DNA of 64,000 nucleotides. Origin: Collybia mongolica. Lineage: Eukaryota; Basidiomycota; Agaricomycetes; Agaricales; Clitocybaceae. The notes beneath the pieces are model-generated. The model was not told where the DNA came from and did no database searches. It worked only from the letters and a program-made list of their open reading frames with translations. The number at the start of each line of letters is the position of its first letter. The stretch's first letter is position 1. Positions 12,448 through 21,959 of this stretch are shown here, one piece after another. A program made the translations under genes and the position numbers. Where the stretch lies: assembly GCA_013420905.1 (NCBI GenBank), contig JAAXNY010000005.1, forward strand, positions 930,001-994,000, written 5' to 3'.

Positions 12448-12456
12448 TTATATATG
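12448..12456 (-). promoter_or_regulatory. TATA-like element of the UstYa-like gene
   Basis: On the minus strand CATATATAAG lies about 65 bp upstream of the ATG at 12385, a usual distance for fungal core promoters. Confidence 0.45.
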
Positions 12457-13104
12457 ATCCATGACATAAATACACACATCTCTTATCGTCAACTACACGC
12501 AGGGGCTGCTTTATGCCCCCTTATGGGCAGCAACAATCGCCAAATCAAGAATAAAAATATGTAACCGAATGATCGTATTTGCTGGGAAAATGATTCACTG
12601 AAGCTCAAGGTAGAAGGCCTATCCTAGCCATCTTCCTCGAGATTGATCACACGCTTGCCGTGCCTCTGTGCGAATTGCCTAGAAATATAGAGGAGTGCCT
12701 GGACACCTTGGGGAACCCACATCGTGATTCTGATGCCCGTTCCTTTCATGTATAATTGACACAGATTTGGATATTTACTGGATGTCAGGAACTTCCCAGC
12801 GGAATGATCCAAATAGCTGCTTGGGAATAAAGCCCACAATTGTGAAGTCCCGTTAGGGAAACATGGGGATAGGGTTACAGAATGCCTTCCGATCACGTCC
12901 GTACCGCGAGGTAAACGATATTTATAAATCTACTCTACTGGCCGGGGTGGTGGGTCACTATTCCATACCCCCATAGGAAAATACATGGACTCGAGAAGTC
13001 GGTTTAAATCAACAGGGAAACACACGAAAGCCTGTCGAGATTAGCAAGAATGTACACTATAAACGCCGGACCTATAGTAAATGCCCCCAAGTAACGTTCT
13101 AGCC
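12457..13104. other. Spacer between UstYa-like and membrane protein genes
   Basis: A 90-codon minus frame at 12624-12896 shows no family motif. Nothing else is recognised. Confidence 0.3.
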
Positions 13105-14402
13105 TTAAACAACATGCTTAGCATGCTCATCCCCACCACCGGCCGGTATACTATCCGGTATTTGAGAGGAGACCTGAAACGTAGACACTGTGGTTGTTAT
13201 CTTCCCACCGTCTTCGCTATTGAATGCTGTTGTTGATGGTTTTGCAGAACGGAAAACAATGCCCGTCATTTCCGTGTTTTGACCACAAGTTGGAATTGTT
13301 CTGGCAGTGTCTCGGGTCCACCCCCTTCCGCGGTGAACACACAGAATAATGAGGCCAGAGGAGATACACTAGACATGGATTCAGTGTTAACAAGCATGGG
13401 AGTTACCTTGGACTTACCTGTGATTGAGCATAGATATTGACGAAAAGAATGACAGCTGTATTTCCAAGTCCATACAAGACGATGGTAATGAAATTAATAA
13501 GATCATATGACGCTGCACTTTCAATTAGCATAGCGGCAATGCTCGTATAAGTGTCGCCGTATACTGGACCCATAGTCTCTCTGAGTCCATCTCATGTAGT
13601 AGAGACGTCCAACAATTAGAGAGGTTACCAGAACGTTCAATGTGACCGAAAGGGTCCAATATGGGAGCCCGAAACGAGCAGCCTGTGCAGAAAGGAGTCC
13701 CTTCGCGGGTTGAGACGCAGCGACTGTTCGTAGAATAGCCATGGCTCAACTGCGTTTTAGTCTAGAGCGAGTAGAATCTGTGTTATGACCTACCCACGGA
13801 GACAGACAGCATTAGCGAAGGGACGACGACGACACGCCAGTCATTCCAAACGATATAACAACGATATATCTAAGATGATGTCAATATTGCTATGCAAATC
13901 AGACAAAGTCAACACTTACAATCAGACTGTCCACAAGTAAGGTAATGGTATTGGCACATGCATCTCCAAAAATCTCTGAAACTTGAGTAGGAATCTGTTC
14001 ACCAAAGAAAGCTAGGGGACCTGCAGACAGGTGTGAATAACGGCATAATTTCAAGGTTTTGGTGTACCTCCTGGATAGCTCCGGTAGTCAACCCACCCCA
14101 ATTCATTGTTGTGAATATTCTCCGCAACAATTCCTCCAGCCAGAACGAGAAGGAGAGTGATAAACCCTTGGGAAAACCAGGGAAATACACTTTTCCGCCT
14201 CCCCTCTCTGAAAAGATAGTAGGTGCAGATGCAAAATATTGTGGAGTGAATACCTTGAGAAGGGCTTACTTGAGCAGTAAGACATAAATGTCGGATAGTG
14301 CAAACCATAAGCAAAGAAGCCAAGGCTCGCCCCAGCATTCGACGCCCTTTCATACCAGAGCTCATCTGCAGACTCATTAGTAGCCCATGGTTTGGAAGAC
14401 AT
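13105..14402 (-). pseudogene. Multi-span membrane protein of an expanded agaricomycete family, with frameshift
   Basis: The exons join to MSSKPWATNESADELWYERA, GASLGFFAYG, IHSTIFCICTYYLFREGRR, FITLLLVLAGGIVAEN, WVDYRSYPGG, GPLAFFGEQ, YIVWNDWRVVVVPSLMLSV, RFGLPYWTLSVTLNVLVTSL, IVGRLYYMR, GDTYTSIAAMLIESAASYDL, CISSGLIILCVHRGRGW and a ~60-residue tail ending DEHAKHVV-stop (13107-13105). This order of about seven hydrophobic spans, with YPGGP...FFxEQ, a tryptophan-rich IVW..DWR loop and VGRLLYMRR, is a common mushroom-clade family of unknown function. One base too many lies between YYMR and the GLRETMGP segment near 13588, so the two halves are in different frames. Otherwise all splice phases fit. 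Confidence 0.75.
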
Positions 14403-15105
14403 GTGTACTGGAACCAGGCGAGCGAGTATCAACCCTGTGTCAAGGCCAGATTCACGGTCATTGGCATTGGTTTTAAAGGTATTTCTGAGTTCAAAGGGGT
14501 TTGCAAGCGGTGGTGATGATAAAAGTGATAGAAAATGTGGTTACAATTAACATCAACATCAGGTCGAGAGTGCGACGATTCTTGAGAACATTGCCGCGCA
14601 AGGACTTTGATCATTATGATTGTAAAATCATGGGCCCGGGCCATGGAGGTTCAACATTCAATGCGATCTGGTCAATTCAACAGTCGGAAGGCAGGAATCG
14701 GAATCGGTCCAAACAAAACACAAGCAAAACACCTCTAAAACTCTAAAATAAAAAACAGCACAGAACGTTACCTGCTCCTCCGAGTTAAGCAAGGACAGAA
14801 TGTTGGCATGAACTATTATTATTCTTCATGAGTTAACGAAGTTCGTACTTCTTTTAAATTCTGGAATTTTGCAAGCGAATTGGCCAGCAGGAATGGTCTT
14901 CTCATGATCATCAATGTTTGATCATCCAGATCACTGACCCTGATATCAAATTTCTGACAGACACCAAGTTTGAAATAATGAGGAGGTTATAATAAGTTGC
15001 GAGGTGATGAATTCAGGCCTTCCAGGCTTGACCAACATTGAATAGAATGAACAGCACGAGACTGCTTTTCACTGGTACTAAGAGCACTGTGCGTCGTTAT
15101 CAATG
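14403..15105. other. Spacer, no gene recognised
   Basis: Short frames only. An upstream exon of the UstYa-like gene to the right could lie here but is not identifiable. Confidence 0.3.
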
Positions 15106-15550
15106 GCTATTATTATCAACTCGTCCGTCGGCTTTACACTTCACGCGTATTCAAATGATCTTCTCGCAAGCGAGACCGCGCTGGTAATGCACCTCCTCCC
15201 CTCCTCCCCCATCAATAATCTCTCTGACAGATGACGTTATGGTCATTTCAGAAGCACTCCTGAATCAAAACCTGAGGGGCTGTGATGCATCTATGGATGT
15301 GTTACATCGGCATTTTCATAGAGCCTTGAATGTCGCAACACCGGATTATGTCCGGCAAGGACTTCTATGCGCCCCTGACCTTGCACTGGAGCCAGTATCA
15401 ATTGAAAAAAAGGGTCTACCTGTGATGCCACAGGTTATAGCCAAGTGGGAAGGTGTACAGCACCAATGTCGCGATTGGTCCCAGACACAAAAGTGGATGG
15501 AGAGGGATCATGACGAATGGAAGGAAGATGATGACTTTGAAGTGATTTAG
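15104..15550 (+). pseudogene. Second UstYa-like (DUF3328) gene, C-terminal part
   Basis: The exon at about 15230-15550 encodes the C-terminal half of a UstYa-like protein: MDVLHRHFHRAL, DYVRQGLLCAPDLALEP (compare DYLRQKILCRSDLRLES in the gene at 11753-12385) and HQCRDWSQTQKWMERDHDEW. A possible preceding exon (MAIIINSSVGFTLHAYSNDL, 15104-15182) has a GTAATG donor, but its phase does not match cleanly. The HxxHC motifs are both degraded (HRHFH; no HC before DYVRQ) and no membrane anchor was found, so this copy is probably truncated or decaying. Confidence 0.55.
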
Positions 15551-16398
15551 ATGCATATACCGGTTTGCAATTCTAGTCGGTAGCGATGCCAAGAAAGTCG
15601 AACAAGAATCGCATGACTATCCCCTCCTCAAAATCGAGTAACCTGTTAACCTTCCCTTGCGGCATCTTGGCGATGCATCTATGGGGGATAAGGCGATTAG
15701 TTTGAAAAGTGCTGTTGGCTATCGAGATGTCTGTGTCCGTTGGGGTGGTTCTCGAACGTGCAATGAGTGTCCCTACATTAATGATGGCACCAAAGCCTGA
15801 AAGGAGGCCGATGAGGGGTTAAGGTTAAGTCTGTGGCCTTGCATTTTTCGATACTTTGAAGTATGATCAACGGATATGACGAGGGATAAACTCGGTAGGA
15901 ATTTCAGGTGCTGACACAAAGAACACCCGATGACTTCAATCCTCGAAATGGGGTGACCAATTGGGTATAATCTTGAGAAGTACTCAGCTGGATAGATGGT
16001 CCAACATAGTTGCTCAATGTTCATACACATCTAGGAGTAGGATTCCTGTGCTGAGCGACACAGTGGATGGGTCGGGACTCGGAAGCGAGCCGATATCAGA
16101 GCTCTTTCGCAACTAACAAATTTGGTGGAGTGATAAAATCAAGCATTCCTATTGATTAATGAATCCACTCGCTCAAGCCGATCAGAATGCGAGATTTGAA
16201 ATGATGCTGGATTCTGTGTGGTTGCGGAACAGCTCAATTTGATCCTCTGATAACTCACAAGGAGTGCATTCGCTCTTATCCTCTTAAATTTTTTATACAT
16301 CTTTGCAATGACACAACCTACTCTGTATTACAGTACGCAACCCATCCAACCTCTACATGACATCTATAAACTAATTCCCGGATGTGAAGCTGTTACAT
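15551..16398. other. Spacer upstream of the GTPase gene
   Basis: An 85-codon minus frame (15773-16030) is leucine-rich but has no diagnostic motif. Nothing else is recognised. Confidence 0.3.
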
Positions 16399-17640
16399 AT
16401 GTCGCAGTCGAATATCTCGCAAGCCCCAGCAACCGTTGACACGCAGGCAGTTGAAGAGAGGCGTGCAGATTTGAGAAGGCGAGCTGGGCGATTCCGTGTT
16501 CTCATCGTTGGCAGAGCCAATGCGGGCAAAACAACTATCCTCAAGAAAATCTGTAACACAACCAACGATCCTGAGGTCTACACCAAGGACGGACAAAAGG
16601 TCAGTAGAATGGTGATCTAGATCCAAACTCACATGCAAAAATATGCCACAGATTGATATATCAGAGGTTGAACCTGGCGTACAGGTTGGTTGTTGAGGTA
16701 GTTCTTCATAGCACATGATTAACCATAGTGCAGCGTGGACTTCATGACATCGAGAACGAGATGGTTTTTGGCAGCAATCCTACATTCATATTTCATGATT
16801 CTCGAGGGTTTGAGGCTGGTGGTGTCGACGAACTGAAAAAAGTGAATGATTTTGTATTGGCTCGCTCGAAGGCGGGGAGACTCTGTGACCAGATTCATAT
16901 TATCTGGTATGTCAATTTAACTTATTTACACAGGGAAGTGCACAGGAGGTAACCAAATGATTTTGTAAGGTATTGCATTCCAATGGATGATGACCGTCCT
17001 ATCACACACGCCGAAAAACAGTTCTTGTCTCAGGTGGGCACAGGCAAGGGTAAATGTGATACCAACTCCTTAAATGTCATTCTGATCAATCCAACAGTTC
17101 CTCTCATTGCTGTGTTTACAAAGTGTGAGGCACTTGAGCTCAAAGCTGTAGCAACATTGGAGGACCGAGGTTATAGTTTCAAAAAGGCTGCAGAGAATGC
17201 ACCGGAGTATGTTCAGAAAAATTTGAAGAACACTCATTTGGATCTGCAGAAGATGAAATATCCTCCCCAGGATCATGTGTACCTGCAAGGTTAGCGAATA
17301 TTGGAATCTGTCTAAAGAAAAACACTAATCTTCATACAAGAGTTAAACAAACCAGACCAGCAATGTCTGGAGCTGGTTGAAAGCACAGTAACAATTCTTG
17401 ACAGTGATGTTCTGCAAGCAATCCTTGTTTCAACACAGCAAAACAATCTGGAGTTGGCAATGAAATACTCACTTAGGTAAATATCTTGGATGGAGATGGA
17501 TAATGATCATTGATCAATGTCACAATAGGTGGGGTTTAAAGGAGGCCTTAAAGCCTAGAAAGGAGAGGGTGTCCTATGCTACCATGTTCCAGAAAGTATT
17601 GTTTTACTTTCCCTATTATGTGGTTAGTAATGTTGGATAA
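16399..17640 (+). CDS. P-loop GTPase (G-domain) protein of an expanded basidiomycete family
   Basis: The start is the ATG at 16399. Exon 1 carries FRVLIVGRANAGKTTILKKI, a perfect Walker A/G1 loop (GRANAGKT). After two short introns come RGLHDIENEMVF and PTFIFHDSRGFEAGG (G3, DSRG), then DQIHIIWYCIPMDDDRPITH, then VPLIAVFTKCEALE (G4-like TKCE in place of NKxD/TKxD). Later exons read DHVYLQ, LNKPDQQCLELVEST, AMKYSLR and WGLKEALKPR...VLFYFPYYVV, with a stop at 17638-17640. All intron phases fit. Proteins of this type bind GTP; cellular roles are unknown. The real gene may run on past the repeat array into the exon at 19787-20301. Confidence 0.8.
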
Positions 17641-17727
17641 TTTTTGCTGCCTGCAGCACACTAAAAAGCATCTAGAGTAATCAAGTAAGTGGTGGGAGGT
17701 AACTGATAAATTTTTTATATTACAGAC

Positions 17728-19625
17728 TGTGAGTGGTTACACTTTTGTAGTATAAATGTAAGCATATCTTACTATTGTAAGATTCATAGATAAGCTGATA
17801 ATGAGTCTATCTGAATCAAGGTATAATGGCTTGATAGGTATTGCAGGATGTAAGTGGCAGTACTTGTCTGTATTCATAAGCACATCTTATGGCTTGATGT
17901 ATGCTGCAGGATGTGAGTGGCTATGATTTTTTGAGTCTATAAGCCCATCTCATGGCTTGATATGTGCTGCAGCTTGTAAGTGGCTATACTTCTTTGTATC
18001 CATGAGCCCATCTCATGGCTTGATCTGTTCTACAGGAAGTGAGTGGCTGTGCTTCTCTGTATCTATGAGCCCATCTCATGGCTTGATATGTCCTGCAGTA
18101 TGTGAGTAGCTGTATTCTCTGTATCTATGAGTCCATCTCATAGATTGATATATATGCAGGAAGTGAGTGGCTGTGCTTCTCTGTATCCATAAGCCCATCT
18201 CATGGATTGATATATGCTACAGGAAGTAAGTGGCTATGCTTCTCTGTACCTATGAGCCCATCTCATAGATTGATACTATATGTACTGCAGTATGTGAGTG
18301 ACTATGCTTCTCAGTATCTATGAACCCATCTCATGGCTTGATGTGTGCTGCAGCATGTGAGTGACTGTTATTCTCTGTATATATGGACCCATCTCATAAC
18401 TTTATGTGTGCTGCAGCATGTGGGTAACTGTACTTCTCTGTATCTATGAATCCATCTCATGACTTGATGTGTGCTGTAGTATGTGAGTGGCTGTGTTTCT
18501 CTGTACCCATGAGCCCATCTCATGGCTTGATATGTGCTATAGCGTGTGAGTGGCTGTGCTTCTTTGTATCCATGAGCCCATCTCATGGTTTCATATATGC
18601 TGCAGAAAGTGAGTGGCTATATTTATCTGTATCCATGAGCCCATCTCATAGTCTGATGTGTGCTGCAGTATGTGAGTAGCTGTGCTTCTTGTATCCATGA
18701 GCCCATCTCATGGCTTGATGTATGTTGCAGGAAGTGAGTAGCTGTGTTCTCTGTATTCATGAGTCCATCTTATGGCTTGATGTGTGTTACAGTATGTGAG
18801 TGGCAGTACTTCTCTGTATCTATGAGCCTATCTCATTTCTTAATGTATGCTACAGTATGTAAGTAGCTGCATTTTTCTATATGCATAAACCCATCTCATA
18901 GCTTGGTGTGTGCTGTAGTCTGTGAGTGGCTGTATTTCTCTGTATGCATGAGTTTATCTTATAGCTTGATGTATGCTGCAGGAAGTGAGTGGCCATGTTT
19001 CTTTGTATGCATAAGCCCATCTCATAGCTTGATGTATACTGCAGGAAGTGAGTGGCTGTGCTTCTCCATATCAATGAGCACATCTTATGGCTAGATATGT
19101 GCTGCAGTCTGTGAGTGGCTGTGCTTCTTTGTATCCATGAGCCAATCTCATGGTTTGATGTGTGTTGTAGTATGTGAGTGGCTATATTTCTCTGTATCTA
19201 TAAGCCAATCTCATAGCTTGATGTATACTGTAGCATGTGAGTAACTGTGCTTATCTGTATCTATGAGCCCATCTTATGGCTTGATTTGTATTGGAGTATG
19301 TAAGTAGCTGTGTTTCTCTGTACTCATGAGCCCAACTTATAGCTTGATGTGTACTGCAGCATGTGAGTACCATGCTTCTCCATATCCATGACCCCATCTC
19401 ATGGCTTAATGTGTACTTGCAGCGTGTGAGTGACTGTGCCTCTCTGTATCCATGAGTCCGTCTCATGGCTTGATCTGTGTTATAGTATGTGAGTGGTTGT
19501 GCTTCTCTGTATCCATTAGCCCATCTCATGACTTGACGAGTACTGCAGTATGTGAGTGGCTGTGCTTCCCTGTATCCATATGGGCTCATCTCACAGCCTG
19601 ATGCATGCTGTAGAAAGTGAGTAGC
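17728..19625 (+). repeat. Tandem array of ~30 intron-like ~63-bp units
   Basis: The unit is about 63 bp and is imperfectly repeated from about 17728 to 19625. It reads, in order: GTGAGT, a GGCTGTGCTTCTCTGTAT stretch, a small inverted repeat CCATGAG-CCCAT-CTCATGG, CTTGATGT, YGCAG, then three free bases (TAT, GAA, CAT, CTT, AAA, CGT or TCT) before the next GTGAGT. Essentially every unit therefore starts with a consensus 5' splice site and ends with a YAG acceptor, about 60 nt apart, the normal size of introns here. Reading frames on both strands stay short and break often, so the array is probably not coding. Confidence 0.9.
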
Positions 19626-19786
19626 CATAGTTCCAGTGTTTGTATTTTTCTACAATTTACTTGTTATTGATCAATTATAGATGTTGTCAACACACAAAGT
19701 CACTCAGTCCTTAGCAAGACTGGTTTGTTGCACCCACTTCTGAATTTATCCAACTAATCTAATATCTTATATGCCTTTCATAGCTT

Positions 19787-20301
19787 CAACATCTCTCCTC
19801 CCCTCTTGATATCTCTATAATGAATTATGCATGTGGTTTGTCATCTCTTCACTCTCCAATTTTGAAGAAATCTCATAACTTAATAGCTTTTTCCATTATT
19901 GCAGAACATCTCACTATAATTTGTAACCAAAAGCATACATTCTTTGCTGAAACTATCTCTGCTACCATTTCTCTTTACCAACAGTCCCTGCAGTGTGGCA
20001 AAGTTACAGCAGCAGTTCAAAGGGCATTTTCTGAATACAAAGTAGACACTTCTACTCTGCTAGAAACATCTGCTTCTTCAAACAAGGAGTTCAGGTTCCA
20101 AGATCTCATTCCAAAAAGGTGTGGTGCATCTCTTTCCAAAGTCAACTATAATCTAATTTGTTTCTTTTTTAGCCAAAAACAGAAAGCCAAGGAGAAGGAG
20201 GTTGCTGTCATACACAGCTTGGCTACTGGCAGTATGGGGACCCAGGCCAGAGAAAAATTTCATAACACACTTTTTGAGATCATTTGGGCCAATCGATTAG
20301 G
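19787..20301 (+). CDS. Exons possibly forming the C-terminus of the GTPase gene
   Basis: After a TTTCATAG acceptor, an open frame reads helix-rich sequence (SIIAEHLTIICNQKHTFFAE, TISATISLYQQ, GKVTAAVQRAFSEYKVD), then across a GTGTGG...TTTTAG intron joins to QKQKAKEKEVAVIHSLATG and QAREKFHNTLFEIIWANRLG, followed by a GTAAGC donor. The helical ALxxY.....AAVxxAxxEY pattern resembles the C-terminal region of basidiomycete G-domain proteins. This may be the missing C-terminus of the gene at 16399-17640, with the tandem array lying inside the intervening intron. That link is inference; it could instead be a separate gene whose start and end are not visible. Confidence 0.4.
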
Positions 20302-20323
20302 TAAGCTTGATGTTACATTTTAA

Positions 20324-21070
20324 TACATTTCTTTCAGCTAATTCATTTATTTTTTTACTAACAGACAAGTAAATCTTGGATAATAATTTCCACTGGAATA
20401 GTGATTGAAGAATATATATTTGTTTGGTTGTCAGAATAAGTATTTCAATTGTACACTGGGTATATACATAAGCCAATAATATGAGGCAAAACAGAATGAA
20501 AATATGTTTGTAGTAATCCATATATATAAAGCATACTTTTCTGCAAAATACATAGAAGAGAATATAAATGCCTAACAAGTATCTGAGTAGAGAGTATGAT
20601 AGATATGATTAGAATAAATGAGCAGAAGATAATCCCAATATATTTAATATAGTTTTCTATAACAAAAGTTAGATTTATCCCAAATCTTTCTGTCTTGGTA
20701 TTACTAAATGGTTTGTCTTGCCATAGCAAACCAAATGCAAACCCAGTTGGCATACAGCTGATGTAATTTCCGTGCCTATCCTGTATTTGATACACATGGT
20801 ATCATTTAACATATATTCACAAAAAGTGCCATGGGATATACTTTGTGTATATTTGGGGCTTATACATCACATGTACATCATAATATACATTTAGGATATT
20901 CAAAATATATTCAAGCTTATCACATCATTGGTCCAATAGGTAAGATATGCCTCATTCAAATACAACCACTTGTAACATCTGTGATGTGCCACATGATATT
21001 CCTGTCAAACAGGTGTCAAGACCAAAATCATTCAATAGGAAGGGTAGTCATGATGTAGCCTTGGCAAGAT
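20324..21070. other. A/T-rich stretch, no gene recognised
   Basis: Low-complexity A/T-rich sequence with short frames only. It lies between the exons to the left and the transposase relic to the right, and may include decayed transposon flank. Confidence 0.4.
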
Positions 21071-21074
21071 CCTC

Positions 21075-21830
21075 TAGTATATTGTTAGATAGTACCCTGC
21101 GCCCCCAATATTCTTTTCCAGCCCATGCAGCTTGTTGCCATTGAGGCCCTTCTGATGTGCATCTAAAAAATGGAAGGCTGAGTTGCAAATCTGAGCATTG
21201 AGGGTAAGAAAGATCTGTGTGGTAATTATGAGAACAAACTGCCTCATTGATTCCAGTGGCACAGAATCTAATGCAGCAATCATATTGGCCTCAAGATCAG
21301 CTTCTAAGCTTGAGGGAGGGTTCAGTTGATATTTCCACTTTGCATAGCCCCAATACTATTCAATAAAATTATGTTTGCAATGGAACTTTGGTAGGAAAAT
21401 GACTCCATATCCACATAATTTGCAGTGTATCTCCAACAGTGACTTGACCCCAACAAAATTTGGTTCGTTGTATAACATCCCTCAACAACAGCAACAGTCC
21501 ACCCCCTTCTTGTACTTGAATTTTGGGCACTCAGCTTGAATTTTCTGAACATCCTTATAACCATATTCCTCCAAAATAATGGCCATCCCTTTGAAGACAC
21601 CAGCTTTGGGATGATTGGGAGGAAAATATAAGGTTGGCTGATACATGATCTAGCAGAGGAAATCCAAAGTTATACTTAGCAGTATAGCAGAGTCTATATA
21701 CTCACCTAGCAGAGGAAATCCAAAGAGAATAATCTGAGGATCCTCTGCCAGGTGTTTCTATCCTATATACCTAGTCTAAACAATAGCAGGGGGTTCCCAT
21801 TGTTGCCACATGGCTCAGGCCTGTACTGTA
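21075..21830 (-). mobile_element. DDE transposase relic (fungal mariner-like type)
   Basis: Read on the minus strand, one frame gives QPTLYFPPNHPKAGVFKGMA, IILEEYGYKDVQKIQAECPK, LYNEPNFVGVKSLLEIHCK, CGYGVIFLPKFHCKHNFIE, a stop, YWGYAKWKYQLNPPS, MIAALDSVPLESMRQF and a tail with FHFLDAHQKGLNG. This order (LPKFHCELNxIEQYWGxAK, then ALDSxPxxxMRRF) is characteristic of a widespread agaricomycete DDE transposase, and the Glu before the stop corresponds to its acidic catalytic residue. The Gln before YWG has become TAG, and an Arg codon before GMLYNEP reads TGA. Other frameshifts occur downstream, so the element is dead. Confidence 0.75.
21649..21727 (+). repeat. Short direct repeat
   Basis: CTAGCAGAGGAAATCCAAAG occurs twice, about 57 bp apart (near 21650 and 21707), inside the transposase relic. 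Confidence 0.8.
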
Positions 21831-21959
21831 TATTCACTCTAGCCCTCTCTCCATGCTGCTGCCCATATTTGACAATTTGCATCCGTCCTTGTCATCCTTA
21901 ACACAATGGCTGATATTATAAGCACACTTGTCTATGTAATTCATGAGTTAAATTTTAAG

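Noticed and set aside
17728..19625. CRISPR-like array
   Set aside because: Units are near-identical throughout with no unique spacers, and the genome is eukaryotic.
18368..19628. The 63-bp array as a coding repeat (21-residue units) or a RiPP precursor near the UstYa-like genes
   Set aside because: Frames break every few units through indels, no signal peptide or KR/KK cleavage sites are present, and the conserved parts are splice-like, not codon-like.
20297..20795. Hydrophobic frames in the A/T-rich stretch
   Set aside because: Phe/Ile/Tyr-rich text is expected from A/T-rich DNA; no conserved pattern or start context.
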